Below are positions 17,076 through 26,563 of a stretch of DNA of 64,000 bases, in pieces. The position numbers were made by a program, and so were the translations under genes. The DNA is taken from assembly GCF_004912155.1 (NCBI RefSeq), contig NZ_STGX01000024.1, positions 33,323 to 97,322 of the forward strand. Reading direction: 5' to 3'. Under the pieces are notes generated by a model. The model searched no databases. It saw only the letters and a list, made by a program, of their open reading frames with translations, and had not been told where the DNA came from. Every line of letters starts with the position of its first letter. Position 1 is the stretch's first letter. Source of the stretch: Glycomyces paridis (GTDB lineage Bacteria > Actinomycetota > Actinomycetes > Mycobacteriales > Micromonosporaceae).

Positions 17076-18905
17076 CTACCGGACGTCGAGGCGCTGTTTG
17101 AGCGCGTCGAGTTCGCTCCAGAGCGTCGCCGGGAGCTTGTCGCCGAAGCGCGCGAACCAGGCCTCGACGAGCGGGACCTCGGCGGCCCACTCCTCGTGGT
17201 CGACCAGGAGGGCGGCCTTGAGGTCGGCCTCGTCCAGGTCGAGCCCGTCGACGTCGAGGGACTCCGGGGTCGGGCAGTACCCGATCGGGGTCTCGACGGC
17301 CTCGGCGCGACCTTCGAGCCGCTCGACCACCCACTTGAGGACCCGGGAGTTCTCGCCGAACCCCGGCCACAGGAACCGGCCGTCCTCGCCGCGGCGGAAC
17401 CAGTTGACGTAGAACACCTGCGGCATGAGCGCCTCGTCAGTGGCGGCCTTGCCCATCTCGATCCAGTGGCCGAAGTAGTCGGCGGCGTTGTAGCCGATGA
17501 ACGGCAGCATCGCCATCGGGTCGCGGCGGACCACGCCGACCCGGCCGACCGCGGCCGCGGTCGTCTCCGAGGACAGCGTCGCGCCCATGTACACCCCGTG
17601 CACCCAGTCGCGCGCCTGCGTCACCAGCGGGATCGTCGTGGCGCGGCGCCCGCCGAACAGGATCGCGTCGATCGGGACGCCCCGCGGGTCGTCGTACTCG
17701 TCGGCGAGCACCGGGCACTGCTTGACCGGCGTGCAGAACCGGCTGTTCGGGTGGCTGGAGGGCTCCTCGGACTGCGGGGTCCAGTCGCGGCCCTTCCAGT
17801 CGGTCGCGTGCGCCGGCGGCTCGCCCATGCCCTCCCACCACACGTCGCCCTCGTCGGTGAGCGCCACGTTCGTGAACAGCGTGTGGCCCTTCTCGATGGT
17901 GCGCATCGCGTTCGGGTTCGTCTTGTAGTCGGTGCCCGGCGCGACCCCGAAGAAGCCGAACTCGGGGTTGGAGGCCCACAGGCGCCCGTCCTCGCCGAAC
18001 CGCAGCCAGGCGATGTCGTCGCCGAGCGTCTCCACCTTCCACCCCGGGATCGTCGGCTCCAGCATCGCGAGGTTGGTCTTGCCGCACGCCGAAGGGAACG
18101 CCCCCGTCACGTGGTAGACCTTCCCCTCGGGACTGGTCATGCGCAGGATGAGCATGTGCTCGGCCAGCCAGCCCTCGTCGCGGCCCATCGCCGAGCCGAT
18201 CCGCAGCGCGTAGCACTTCTTGCCCAGCAGCGAGTTCCCGCCGTAACCCGAACCGTACGACCAGATCTCGCGCGACTCGGGGAAGTGCGAGATGTACTTC
18301 GTCTCGTTGCACGGCCACGGCACGTCCGTCTGGCCCGCCTCCAGCGGCGCGCCCACCGAGTGCAGGCACGGCACGAACTCGGCGTCCTCGCCCATCCGCT
18401 CCAGGACCTCGGCGCCCATACGGGTCATGATGTGCATCGACGCCGCGACGTACGCCGAGTCGGTCAGCTCCACGCCGAACATCGGCTGCTCGGCGTCGAG
18501 CGAACCCATGCAGAAGGGGACGACGTACATCGTGCGCCCGCGCATCGAACCGCGGTACAGCCCGGTCATGGTCTCGCGCATGTAGTCCGGCGCGGTCCAG
18601 TTGTTCGTGGGCCCGGCGTCCTCGGGGTCGGCCGAGCAGATGAAGGTGCGCTCCTCGACCCGCGCGACGTCGTCGGGGTCGGTCCGCGCCAGGAACGAGT
18701 CGGGCTTCGCCGGGACGGGCACGAGCGAGCCGAACGCGACGAGCTCCGAGGTCAGGCGCTCCCATTCGGCCCTGGTGCCGTCGCACCACACGATCTGGTC
18801 GGGGTCGGTCAGTTCGGCGACCTCGCCGACCCACGCGACCAGCCGGGCGTGGCGGGTCGGAGGATCGGTCAGTCCGGTCGCGGGTTCGGCTGCTTCGGTG
18901 CTCAC
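17076..18905 (-). CDS. pckG: Phosphoenolpyruvate carboxykinase, GTP-dependent
   Basis: 609 residues. It converts oxaloacetate and GTP to PEP and CO2, the first step of gluconeogenesis. The kinase-1a loop [14 protein letters not shown] (about 265-279) holds the reactive Cys and nucleotide-binding Lys typical of the GTP class. The Mn-binding and substrate region ([25 protein letters not shown]) and [12 protein letters not shown] are intact. The GTG start has GGAGCC before it. An unusually long, AT-richer region lies upstream (18906-19218), fitting a tightly regulated gene. Confidence 0.96.
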   Translation of the reverse strand: MSTEAAEPATGLTDPPTRHARLVAWVGEVAELTDPDQIVWCDGTRAEWERLTSELVAFGSLVPVPAKPDSFLARTDPDDVARVEERTFICSADPEDAGPTNNWTAPDYMRETMTGLYRGSMRGRTMYVVPFCMGSLDAEQPMFGVELTDSAYVAASMHIMTRMGAEVLERMGEDAEFVPCLHSVGAPLEAGQTDVPWPCNETKYISHFPESREIWSYGSGYGGNSLLGKKCYALRIGSAMGRDEGWLAEHMLILRMTSPEGKVYHVTGAFPSACGKTNLAMLEPTIPGWKVETLGDDIAWLRFGEDGRLWASNPEFGFFGVAPGTDYKTNPNAMRTIEKGHTLFTNVALTDEGDVWWEGMGEPPAHATDWKGRDWTPQSEEPSSHPNSRFCTPVKQCPVLADEYDDPRGVPIDAILFGGRRATTIPLVTQARDWVHGVYMGATLSSETTAAAVGRVGVVRRDPMAMLPFIGYNAADYFGHWIEMGKAATDEALMPQVFYVNWFRRGEDGRFLWPGFGENSRVLKWVVERLEGRAEAVETPIGYCPTPESLDVDGLDLDEADLKAALLVDHEEWAAEVPLVEAWFARFGDKLPATLWSELDALKQRLDVR

Positions 18906-19218
18906 GGTGGCTCCTTCGGTGCTCTGCGGTCTGAGTGCGCCGCCGCCGGGCGGCGCAAGGCACTGTCGCGGGCGCTCCGGCCGGGGCCGGTCCTTCGGAC
19001 GCTACGGGAACTCCGGCGAACGCGCAGGGACTCGTGCTCGATTGGTCCCGCGCTGATCAGGGCCTCCACCAGAGGATTCCCACAAGTTGCGCATTCAAGC
19101 TCGCAACGAGCACAAATACCTGTCGTTTCTGCTTTACCGCTCAGTATCGATCACCGTCGACTGAATTTGACGGATACTCGCAACTAATGCGATCGGTTTC
19201 GATCATGGAACGAGCGCG
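18906..19218 (-). promoter_or_regulatory. Upstream region of pckG with inverted and direct repeats
   Basis: No gene was found here. The stretch 19080-19218 is less GC-rich than its surroundings. GTTGCG/CGCAAC form a 6-bp inverted repeat (19086-19107), and the octamer CTCGCAAC occurs at 19100-19107 and again at 19177-19184. GATCGCGATC (19220-19229) is a 10-bp palindrome just outside. No single promoter stands out; these are candidate operators for carbon-source control. Confidence 0.4.
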
Positions 19219-19344
19219 TTAGATCGCGATCACGACCCGATGACGCCCGCACGGCACGCCCATTTGCCCCGAATCACCGCACGGCGGTCCCCCGTGCGCG
19301 AAGATGCACAACAGGAACAGAGTGTCGAACCGTTGGAGCAGTCC

Positions 19345-19461
19345 ATGGCGCACCGTGAACCCCAGTCGCACCCCAGCCGGGCCAAGACGCTGACCGTCGG
19401 CGTGGCGCTCCCGGTGCTGGCGCTCGCCGCGCTCGCGGCCCTCTACCTCCTGCTGCGCTGA
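19345..19461 (+). CDS. Small single-pass membrane protein
   Basis: 38 residues. A polar, basic N-terminus (MAHREPQSHPSRAK) and one hydrophobic helix (TLTVGVALPVLALAALAALYLLL) ending in Arg at the C-terminus. The ATG at 19345 has GGAG 8 nt upstream and a strong terminator follows the stop directly, which supports a real small gene. A start at 19240 would add 35 non-hydrophobic residues without a ribosome site. Function unknown; similar tiny membrane peptides are often missed in annotation. Confidence 0.6.
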   Translation: MAHREPQSHPSRAKTLTVGVALPVLALAALAALYLLLR

Positions 19462-19464
19462 ACA

Positions 19465-19505
19465 CGCGAGCGGCGGAGGCGCCTGAGGCGCCTCCGCCGC
19501 TCGCG
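19465..19505 (+). terminator. Strong hairpin terminator after the small membrane gene
   Basis: A 19-bp perfect stem with a 3-nt loop TGA (19465-19483 and 19487-19505), starting 3 bp after the stop codon. Confidence 0.8.
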
Positions 19506-19536
19506 GATCGTCGTATGCGTCCGGTCCGTGCTCTTT

Positions 19537-19611
19537 CAAACAGTGCCGGTTCGGACCATGCAGCTTCAGACCATGCTGTTGCAGACCTTGCCGCTTCAGA
19601 CGACCGGGCCT
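19537..19611. repeat. Imperfect 15-bp tandem repeat, five units
   Basis: Units of 15 bp share CAGACCATG or a close variant: they start at 19537, 19552, 19567, 19582 and 19597. The last unit overlaps the end of the gene at 19596-20150, and the rest are beyond its stop. Confidence 0.65.
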
Positions 19612-20150
19612 CGGCGGCGCAGTTCGTCGACGCTGAGCATCGCCTCGCGCAGCTCCTTGAGCCAGTCCTCGGCGTGCTGCTCGACCAGGCGCACGCACCA
19701 CGCGAGCGCGTCGGAGCGGGAGGCGGCGACGCCGGAGCCGACGAGCGTGTCGAGCACGAGCCGTTCGGGCTGGCGCAGGCGCGTGGTGACCGGCAGGGAC
19801 TGGTGGGTGAAGACCATCGTGGTGCTGCCGCAGCGCGCGCCCCACGAGGACTGCCGGTGGTAGCGGTACTGGAGCTGCTGCGCGATCTGGACGCGCATGT
19901 CTCGCGTGGCCTCCCGGAACCGGGAGATGCGCCCCTCCTCGGTGGCGGCGCGGTCGGACTCGGTGGCGTCGGCGGGGTGGTCGGGGGTCGGCAGCGGGCA
20001 GATGATGATCATCTCGTCGCGGTCGACGGTCACCTCCGGCATGCCGGCGATCCACCCGTCGGGGACGATCCCGTAGATCCAGGCCGGGGCGTCGTCAGTG
20101 GACGGCAGAGGTCCGTAGTGCCACGAGCCGGTGTCGTCGTTGGCGGCCAT
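19596..20150 (-). CDS. Uncharacterised protein with a ribbon-helix-helix-like C-terminus
   Basis: 184 residues. The N-terminal two thirds is a soluble, mixed domain with a TEEGRISRFREATRDMRVQIAQ helix that I cannot assign. The C-terminal part LPVTTRLRQPERLVLDTL followed by ASRSDALAWCVRLVEQHAEDW has the pattern of a ribbon-helix-helix DNA-binding unit (strand, then helix starting L..LV, then SRSDAL helix). A transcriptional role is therefore possible. It lies 117 bp downstream of the FtsK-like operon on the same strand, and could be part of that transcript. Confidence 0.65.
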   Translation of the reverse strand: MAANDDTGSWHYGPLPSTDDAPAWIYGIVPDGWIAGMPEVTVDRDEMIIICPLPTPDHPADATESDRAATEEGRISRFREATRDMRVQIAQQLQYRYHRQSSWGARCGSTTMVFTHQSLPVTTRLRQPERLVLDTLVGSGVAASRSDALAWCVRLVEQHAEDWLKELREAMLSVDELRRRGPVV

Positions 20151-20267
20151 TGACGGGTCTCCTCACGTTTCGGTGACGCTCCAGGTGTACCCCATCGCGG
20201 CAAGCCGCCGCGACCCAGGCCGTGCTCACCGCGGCCCGCGGCCCCGAAGCGGCGCCCCGGATTCGAC

Positions 20268-20933
20268 TCACAGTCCCCGCATGAACACTCCGGCGAGCGC
20301 GCAGACGGCGGCGACGGCCGCGCCGACGCAGGCGAGGGTCTGGCCGGGGCGCGGGCGGACCCGGTACTGCCAGGTGAGCCAGACGCCGAGGACGACGGGG
20401 CCGGTCGCGACGCCGAGGAAGAGGGTCAGCGCGGCGAGGGCCCCTCGGACCGCGGAGTCGTCGCCGTGCAGGATCCACAGTGCCGCGGCGACGGCGAGCG
20501 CGCCGAGGCCGGCGCCGATCGCGGCGGCGGTGGCCTCGGTGTGGCGGGGCGCCTCGATGGGGAGTTCGCCCTGGCGGGCGAGGGCGAGGAGGCGCCCGGA
20601 GCGTTCGAGTCGGGCGCGCACGCGGTCGGCGTCGGGGGCGGGGTCGGGCGTCCCGGCGGAGGGGGTGGGGCCGGTGCGGCGGTGCCCGACGAAGTCGCCG
20701 AGGGAGCGCCACAGGACGGCGACGTTCTTGTCGGTCTCGGCCACGAGCGTGGCGGCGGCGACGGCGTCCCGGTTGGCCTGGTCGCGGGCGTTGCGGGCGT
20801 CCTCGACGGCGGCGGCGAGGCGTTCGGTCTCGGCCCGGTAGGCGGCGTCGGCGGCGCGCGTCTCGGCTTCGGCTTCGGCGCGTTCGCGCATGTAGGCGGT
20901 GACGGCGTCCGTGTACGCGGTGTCGTTGGGCAT
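20268..20933 (-). CDS. Coiled-coil membrane protein of the FtsK-like operon
   Basis: 221 residues. A long N-terminal coiled coil of about 85 residues (ERAEAEAETRAADAAYRAETERLAAAVEDARNARDQAN and onward, all Ala/Glu/Arg heptads) leads to a linker and three membrane helices (about 135-155, 162-188 and 198-217). It begins 10 bp after the ATPase gene and should be co-transcribed. It could provide the membrane anchor that the ATPase itself lacks. No known family was recognised. Confidence 0.75.
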   Translation of the reverse strand: MPNDTAYTDAVTAYMRERAEAEAETRAADAAYRAETERLAAAVEDARNARDQANRDAVAAATLVAETDKNVAVLWRSLGDFVGHRRTGPTPSAGTPDPAPDADRVRARLERSGRLLALARQGELPIEAPRHTEATAAAIGAGLGALAVAAALWILHGDDSAVRGALAALTLFLGVATGPVVLGVWLTWQYRVRPRPGQTLACVGAAVAAVCALAGVFMRGL

Positions 20934-20943
20934 GGCGCGCCTT

Positions 20944-23856
20944 TCAGGACGGGTCGAGGACGGCCGCGGGCTGGGGCAGGAGGGCGGCGGTGCGGTAGGG
21001 GATGACGACCTGGGGGGCGCGGTGGCGGGCGCGGTCGAAGTAGAGGCCGCGGCGCTCGCGCGGGTACCAGGCGGGGCCGCCGCTCGCGGGCGAGAGGGGG
21101 GCGAGTTCGGGGCCCTGGACGTCGAGGGCGAGCCAGGCGTCGACGGCGTCGAAGCGGGCCGAGAAGCCGCCGAGGTCTTCCCGCAGGCGCGGGACCGAGC
21201 GCCACCAGCCGAGGGTGTGGAGGTGGCGTTCGGGCCCGTCGATGAGCATGGCGCGCAGGCGGGCGGTGCCGGGGGCGTCGAGGCGGGCGGACCCGGCGTC
21301 GACGGCGTAGATGAGGTTGAGGCGCATGGCGCCGTCGCAGCGGGCCTCCCAGTCGCCGGCGAGGGAGGCGAGGTCGTCGTGCCAGTCGACTTCGGCGTCC
21401 TCGGCTTCGAGGGCGGCGGCGAGGGCGAGCGCGGCGGTGGCGGTGTCGGGTTCGAGGCAGCACAGGTCGACGCCGATGCGGTGCCCGTCGCGCCGGGCGG
21501 CCATGGCGGCGGTGAGCGCGGCGGAGGCGAGGATGTCGGCGGCTTCGACGGCGCGGGTGCCGAGGACGGCGAGGTTGCGGCCGGGGGCGCGGTGGAGGGC
21601 GAGGGCGGCGCCGCCGGCGGCGACGTCGATGGTCTGGCCCAGCAGCGCGGTCTCGGGCGGCGGGGCGGCGGCGGTGAGGTCGGGGACGAGGTCGCCGTCG
21701 AAGAGGGCGGGCGGGAGGTTCCCGGCGGGCCGGGCCTCCCAGAGGCGGCGCTGGAGGGGCTCCCAGGCGTCGGCGTGCCCGGCGTTGGGGAGGGCGACGG
21801 GGGTGTTGGCGGCGGTGTGGCCGGACTCGTCGTTGACGACGGCGTGGAAGCGGGCGACGGTGTCGGCGGCGTGGTTGTTCTCGGCGAGGACCCTGCGGGC
21901 CTTGGGGAGGGCGATGCGGAGTGTGAACTGGGCGACGAGGCTGGGGCGGCCCCAGAGCGCTTCGATCCCGGCGATGTCCTGGGAGGCGAGGACGAGGTGG
22001 ATGCCTTGGCTGCGTCCACGGCGGGCGAGGTCTTCGAGGAGCTGGACGGCCTCGTCGGTGACGGCGTCGCGCGCTTCGAGGAGGACCTGGAACTCGTCGA
22101 CGACGGCGACGATGCGGGGCCAGTGGCCTTCGGGGTCGGCGGCGCGGAGCTCTTCGAGCTTGGTGGCCTCGTGGGCTTTGGCGGCCTCGGCGCGGCGGCG
22201 CAGCTCGTCCTTGAGGTGGCGCAGGAGGGCGAGGCCGAACTCGCGGTCGTCGTTGATGTTGACGCCGACGAGGCGCACGTGCGGGAGCCAGGTGGGGTCG
22301 CGCCGCCCGGAGGCGAAGCGGGCGAAGGAGACCCCTTCTTTGAAGTCGAGGAGGTAGAGGGCGAGTTCGTCGGGGCTGTAGTGGGAGGCGAGTCCGGCGA
22401 TCCAGGCGTAGAGGAGGTTGGTCTTGCCCGAGCCGGAGGGGCCGCCGACGAGGGCGTGGGGCGGGTTGTCGCCGAGGGCGAGGCGGGCGACGTCGCCGGC
22501 GGGGGTCTCGCCGATGGCGGCGGTGAGCCCGGTGGCGGAGGAGGCGGACCACAGGCGCTGCGGGAGGAGGTCGACGAGCCGGGCGGGTTCCCTGCCGGCG
22601 CGGTGCTTCTCGGCGACGGCTTTGGCGGCGGCGGTGACGGTCCGCTGCGGCGGCGGCCCGTCGAGGACGAGCGCGGCGGGCTCCTTGGCGTGGAGGCCGG
22701 TGTAGCCGGTGGCGCACAGGCGCGGCAGGTCGGCGGGCCCGGCGGTGTCGTCGCCGACGACGAGGAGGTGGACGCCGGCGGCGACGCCGGTGCGGCGCAG
22801 GCGGGCGAGCTGGGCCTGGTCGTGGGCGGGCCAGGCGGCGAGGTCGGCGTTGAGGAGGACGAGGACGCGCCAGGGCTCGGGGCGCCTGCCGGTGGCCTCG
22901 GCGAGGTCGGCGAGGCTGGCGTGCTCGCCGGCGAGCACGTCGGCGTTGACGCGCCGGACGGTCTCCACGAGCGAGTCAAGCGCCTCCCGCAGGCCCGAGG
23001 GCCCCACGAAGGAGAGCAGCCCGGCCTTGCCGAGCGCCGCGAACGCCGACAGCGACCCCCCGAGGTGCTCGGGGTCGTAGACGTGCAGCCGCACGAGCCC
23101 GGCCGGAACGGACCCGACCGCGCGCAGCAGCAGCCCCGGAAGCGCATGGACCGCATCGGAATCGATGCGCAGATGAGCACGGTCGAGCAACGGCACGAGC
23201 GCCGGCAATGAGACCGTCGTCACCGCAGCCCCCGAATTGTCGTACCCTTCTGTCACGATTACGTCACCCGACGGCGCCAAGGAAGGAGACGAGGCGAAAC
23301 GACCCGATACCCCATTCGCGAAACCCGCACCGTCAGCGGCACCGCGACCCGAAGCCCCGGCCCCGTACGAGCCGTCCACGGCTTCGGCCCCCGCATCGCC
23401 GACCGCACTAGGCAAGCCGTTCGAACGAGCATGCAACTGGGTGGGTGGGGTGGGGAGGGGGGAGGGGGCCCCCGGAGGGAGTTCGCTGCTTTGGATGCGC
23501 CCGACCCGCAACAGCGGCGCGGGCCCGCGGCCGAGCCCTGAATCGAGTCGCCATGCGGGCCAGGGCTCCCCCGCCGCGGCGGGGGCGGCCGCGGCCGCCG
23601 CCGCGAGTGCGGCGGCGTGGCCGCCGCGGACCGCGGCGGCCTGGCGGGTTTCGAGTGTGGCCGTCATCTTCTCGTGGATGGTGCGCAGCTGCGTCTGCTT
23701 GCGGCCCGCCTCGGCGATGATTCGCTCGGCGCCGGCGCGTTCGGTCTCCGCCCGCGCCGCGGCGCGCTCGGCGAGGAGCCGGGCCTCGCCGCGGGCGCGC
23801 CCGAGCTCGTCGCCCATGGCCGCCACCAGTCTTCTGCGCCAGCTGCTCATGTTCAC
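20944..23856 (-). CDS. FtsK/SpoIIIE-type ATPase with a coiled-coil start and a second, degenerate ATPase domain
   Basis: 970 residues. An N-terminal helical coiled coil (about 1-75), an Ala/Gly/Pro-rich linker (about 80-200), a mixed domain, then the active FtsK domain: Walker A GGPSGSGKTNLLY near 470, LYLLDFKEGVSF, Walker B VVDEFQVLLE near 582, and SQDIAGIEALWGR. A second RecA-like unit (about 745-890) has GRNLAVLGTRAVEAADIL where a Walker A would lie, so it should not hydrolyse ATP. Active plus degenerate tandem modules recall EccC/EssC of type VII secretion rather than FtsK, but no membrane helix is present. The GTG start overlaps the preceding stop (GTGA). A secretion motor is inferred; a DNA pump is the alternative. 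Confidence 0.82.
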   Translation of the reverse strand: MNMSSWRRRLVAAMGDELGRARGEARLLAERAAARAETERAGAERIIAEAGRKQTQLRTIHEKMTATLETRQAAAVRGGHAAALAAAAAAAPAAAGEPWPAWRLDSGLGRGPAPLLRVGRIQSSELPPGAPSPLPTPPTQLHARSNGLPSAVGDAGAEAVDGSYGAGASGRGAADGAGFANGVSGRFASSPSLAPSGDVIVTEGYDNSGAAVTTVSLPALVPLLDRAHLRIDSDAVHALPGLLLRAVGSVPAGLVRLHVYDPEHLGGSLSAFAALGKAGLLSFVGPSGLREALDSLVETVRRVNADVLAGEHASLADLAEATGRRPEPWRVLVLLNADLAAWPAHDQAQLARLRRTGVAAGVHLLVVGDDTAGPADLPRLCATGYTGLHAKEPAALVLDGPPPQRTVTAAAKAVAEKHRAGREPARLVDLLPQRLWSASSATGLTAAIGETPAGDVARLALGDNPPHALVGGPSGSGKTNLLYAWIAGLASHYSPDELALYLLDFKEGVSFARFASGRRDPTWLPHVRLVGVNINDDREFGLALLRHLKDELRRRAEAAKAHEATKLEELRAADPEGHWPRIVAVVDEFQVLLEARDAVTDEAVQLLEDLARRGRSQGIHLVLASQDIAGIEALWGRPSLVAQFTLRIALPKARRVLAENNHAADTVARFHAVVNDESGHTAANTPVALPNAGHADAWEPLQRRLWEARPAGNLPPALFDGDLVPDLTAAAPPPETALLGQTIDVAAGGAALALHRAPGRNLAVLGTRAVEAADILASAALTAAMAARRDGHRIGVDLCCLEPDTATAALALAAALEAEDAEVDWHDDLASLAGDWEARCDGAMRLNLIYAVDAGSARLDAPGTARLRAMLIDGPERHLHTLGWWRSVPRLREDLGGFSARFDAVDAWLALDVQGPELAPLSPASGGPAWYPRERRGLYFDRARHRAPQVVIPYRTAALLPQPAAVLDPS

Positions 23857-24623
23857 GCCTTCCGCTCGGTCTTGCTCAGTCGGTGGAGGGCGGCGACGAG
23901 GACCGGGCCGAGGGCCGCGGTGCGGGCGGCGTCCCCGGCGTCGTCGCCGCGCCCGAGCGTGCAGGCGGACGCGAGCGCCGCTCCGATGTGGTCGGGTTCG
24001 GCCCCGGGCACGAGCGAGCGGACCTTGTCAGTGCACTTGTCGCGCAGCGCAGCCGCGTCGCGGCCGGTGGGGGTGCGCCCGAGGTGCTCGGCGGCGAGGG
24101 TGCGCACGAGCGGCCAGGCGAGGCCGGGCATCTTGACGCCGGTCTCGGGCCCGGCGTCGCGCAGGCGCTTGCAGTACGCCTCGGCGTTGCCGTCCGCGGC
24201 GGCCTTGAGCAGCTCGTTGAACAGCCGCGTGGGCGGCACCCGCTGCGGCTCGGCCGCCCCGGTCCGGTCGCACAGCTCGTTGACGCGGTCGGTCCACCAC
24301 GCGCGCGGGTCGACCGGGGCCGGCTTGGGCCCGGCGCCGGCGCGGGGCGCCGGGGCCGATGCGGCGCTGCCGGCACCGGCGCCGATGGCGTCGAGGTAGT
24401 CGCCGATCGCGGTGCGCGCCTCGCCGAGGCGGGTGCGGGCGGCGTCGAGGCGTTCGCGGGCCGCGCCGAGCCGGTGGAGGCCGATCTCGGCGGTCGACTC
24501 GCGCGAGGCCTCCTTCAGTTCGGCCTGGGCGGCTTCGAAGTACTGGTCGGCGGTGTCGAGGGCGGGCGCGGGGAGGTCGTCGGCGAGGGCCTTGAGGCTC
24601 CCGGCGAGGGCGGCGACGTCCAC
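23853..24623 (-). CDS. Helical protein of the FtsK-like operon
   Basis: 256 residues, GTG start after GGAGA. The N-terminal 90 residues are long amphipathic helices (LAGSLKALADDLPAPALDTADQYF, LKEASRESTAEIGLHRLGAARERLDAARTRLGEAR). An Ala/Pro linker (about 85-105) leads to a compact C-terminal domain with DPRAWWTDRVNELCDRTG and a terminal CTLGRGDDAG segment. No known family recognised. It is coupled to the ATPase by a 4-bp GTGA overlap, so the two are likely made in fixed ratio and may interact. Confidence 0.72.
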   Translation of the reverse strand: MDVAALAGSLKALADDLPAPALDTADQYFEAAQAELKEASRESTAEIGLHRLGAARERLDAARTRLGEARTAIGDYLDAIGAGAGSAASAPAPRAGAGPKPAPVDPRAWWTDRVNELCDRTGAAEPQRVPPTRLFNELLKAAADGNAEAYCKRLRDAGPETGVKMPGLAWPLVRTLAAEHLGRTPTGRDAAALRDKCTDKVRSLVPGAEPDHIGAALASACTLGRGDDAGDAARTAALGPVLVAALHRLSKTERKA

Positions 24624-24636
24624 AGGGGTCTCCGAT

Positions 24637-24912
24637 CTAGAGGGTCGCGGCGTAGGCCTCGGCCTGCTCGGCGGCCGCGAAGGTCGCGGCCAGGGACTGC
24701 TCCAGTTCGGCGGCGGCCTGCGCGAGCGCGGCCTGGGCGGTGGCGACCGAGTCGTGGCCCGACCCGGCGGTGACGGCCGTCAGACTCCCCTGCGCCGACT
24801 CGATGTTCTGACTGGCGGCGGCGATCGCCGCCTGGCCGTCGCGGACCTGCTGGAGGGCGGCGGCGATGGCCGACTTGAGTTCGGCGACGCTCACGGTTGA
24901 CACGATGATCAT
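24637..24912 (-). CDS. Small helical-hairpin protein heading the FtsK-like operon
   Basis: 91 residues. Two Ala-rich amphipathic helices (about 8-45 and 55-90) with a turn TAGSGHDS in between. Size and fold plan match WXG100/ESX-type secreted proteins, though the W-x-G turn is replaced by GSG. It lies 13 bp upstream of the next gene on the same strand. The ATG at 24912 is the best start; two GTG codons within 15 bp downstream are alternatives. The pairing of a small helical hairpin with an EccC-like ATPase is the reason to suspect a secretion system. Confidence 0.65.
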   Translation of the reverse strand: MIIVSTVSVAELKSAIAAALQQVRDGQAAIAAASQNIESAQGSLTAVTAGSGHDSVATAQAALAQAAAELEQSLAATFAAAEQAEAYAATL

Positions 24913-25171
24913 TCTCGCCGAGAAAGCGCCCGCTTTCCGTGATCGGGCCATAACGCGGCGTGTCTGCTTTGTCGGATTTCCGACGTTGCCGTGACAACCA
25001 GTGTTGCTTTCGATGCATTTTATGGTGGCGGAGTGACGTACCTCCCAACTACAGTGTGAGTACCAACGGGGCGGACTCGGGAATGCTTACGAGCCGTAAC
25101 GGGTCGGACTCGGCGACACTCGCGGGCCGGACCGGGCGCCGCCCCCAAACATCGACACCCGGGAGGCGACC
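24913..25171. promoter_or_regulatory. Divergent control region between the FtsK-like operon and phoH
   Basis: GAAAGCG/CGCTTTC form a 7-bp inverted repeat with a 2-bp centre (24922-24937) just 10 bp before the operon start. ACGG(G/T)CGGACTCGG occurs twice, at 25066-25080 and 25099-25113 (33-bp period), before phoH. No clear promoter hexamers were found. Confidence 0.35.
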
Positions 25172-26494
25172 GTGCCAGTGCAACGCACTTACGTCCTCGA
25201 CACCTCGGTTCTGCTATCAGACCCTGGTGCGTTCTCACGGTTCGACGAACACCACGTGGTCATCCCGCTCGTCGTGGTCAGCGAGCTGGAAGCCAAACGC
25301 CACCATCCCGAGCTGGGCTGGTTCGCCCGGGAGTGCCTGCGGCGCCTCGACGAACTGCGCATCAAGCACGGCCGTCTCGATCAGCCCATCGACATCGGGG
25401 ACCACGGCGGTTCCATCCGGGTCGAGCTCAACCACGTCGACACCTCCGGCCTCCCGGCCGGTTTCGCCCTGGACACCAACGACTCCAGGATCATCGCCGT
25501 CACCCGGGCCCTCGGGCTCGAAGCTGCGGCCGGCTTCGCCGACGATGACGACGCCGCCCTGGCCACAAAGGCTGTACTCGTTACAAAAGACATGCCGCTG
25601 CGCGTCAAGGCCTCCGCGGTCGGCATCCCCACCGAGGAGTACCGGCACGGCCAGGCCGTCGACCCGACCTGGTCGGGCATGGCGGAGCTGTCGGTCGCCG
25701 ACGAGGTCATCGACACGCTGTTCGAAGGCGAGGACGCCGACCTCCCGCACGACGTCGACCTGCCCTGCCACACCGGGCTCGTCCTCAACGGCTCCGGTTC
25801 CAAGGCGCTGGGCCGCGTCACCGTCGACAAGAAGATCCGGCTCGTGCGCGGCAGGGACGCCTTCGGTGTCCACGGCCGCTCGGCCGAGCAGCGCGTCGCC
25901 ATCGACCTGCTGCTCGACCCCGACATCGGGATCGTCTCGCTCGGCGGCAAGGCCGGCACCGGCAAGTCTGCGATGGCGCTGTGCGCGGGCCTCGAACAGG
26001 TCCTCGAACGCGAGGTCTTCAAGAAGGTCATCGTGTTCCGTCCGCTGTACGCCGTCGGCGGCCAGCAGCTGGGCTACCTGCCCGGCTCCGAGGGCGAGAA
26101 GATGAGCCCCTGGGGCCAGGCGGTGTTCGACACCCTCGGCGCGGTCACCGACGACAACGTCATCAGCGAGGTGCTCGAACGCGGGATGCTCGAAGTCCTG
26201 CCGCTCACCCACATCCGCGGCCGCAGCCTCCACGACGCGTTCGTCATCGTCGACGAGGCGCAGTCGCTGGAGCGCGGCGTGCTCCTGACCGTGCTCTCGC
26301 GCATCGGTCAGGGCTCCAAAGTGGTCCTCACCCACGACGTCGCCCAGCGCGACAACCTGCGGGTGGGCCGCCACGACGGGGTCGCGAGCGTCATCGACGT
26401 GCTCAAGGGCCACCCACTGTTCGCCCACGTGACGCTTACGCGCAGTGAGCGCTCCGAGATCGCGGAGATGGTCACCAACCTGCTGGAAGGCTGA
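25172..26494 (+). CDS. PIN-PhoH protein (PhoH2 type ATPase/ribonuclease)
   Basis: 440 residues. An N-terminal PIN nuclease domain (about 1-150) shows [12 protein letters not shown] with the first acidic residue, [17 protein letters not shown] and [12 protein letters not shown]. The C-terminal PhoH helicase-like ATPase has Walker [14 protein letters not shown] near 257 and Walker [11 protein letters not shown] near 358, followed by [14 protein letters not shown]. Mycobacterial and other PhoH2 proteins are ATP-driven RNA helicases/ribonucleases. The GTG start follows GGGAGG. A single-gene unit: it is preceded by a divergent region and ends before a strong terminator. Confidence 0.93.
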   Translation: MPVQRTYVLDTSVLLSDPGAFSRFDEHHVVIPLVVVSELEAKRHHPELGWFARECLRRLDELRIKHGRLDQPIDIGDHGGSIRVELNHVDTSGLPAGFALDTNDSRIIAVTRALGLEAAAGFADDDDAALATKAVLVTKDMPLRVKASAVGIPTEEYRHGQAVDPTWSGMAELSVADEVIDTLFEGEDADLPHDVDLPCHTGLVLNGSGSKALGRVTVDKKIRLVRGRDAFGVHGRSAEQRVAIDLLLDPDIGIVSLGGKAGTGKSAMALCAGLEQVLEREVFKKVIVFRPLYAVGGQQLGYLPGSEGEKMSPWGQAVFDTLGAVTDDNVISEVLERGMLEVLPLTHIRGRSLHDAFVIVDEAQSLERGVLLTVLSRIGQGSKVVLTHDVAQRDNLRVGRHDGVASVIDVLKGHPLFAHVTLTRSERSEIAEMVTNLLEG

Positions 26495-26514
26495 CCGGCC
26501 AGCTCTGGCATGCT

Positions 26515-26550
26515 GTGTCCCGGGCGTCTGTCCACAGACGCCCGGGACAC
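26515..26550 (+). terminator. Terminator between phoH and the first lysozyme-like gene
   Basis: A 16-bp perfect stem (26515-26530 with 26535-26550) and a 4-nt loop TCCA. The first secreted-protein gene begins only 13 bp downstream, so the hairpin could also act in its leader. Confidence 0.75.
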
Positions 26551-26563
26551 AGGAGTAGAGCGC

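Noticed and set aside
19537..19611. CRISPR-like array
   Set aside because: Units are only 15 bp with no spacers and are imperfect; simple tandem repeat.
20268..23211. Alternative long frames on both strands over the FtsK-like gene
   Set aside because: They are Pro/Arg- or Gly/Val-rich shadows; the chosen frame alone has Walker A, Walker B and the coupled overlap.
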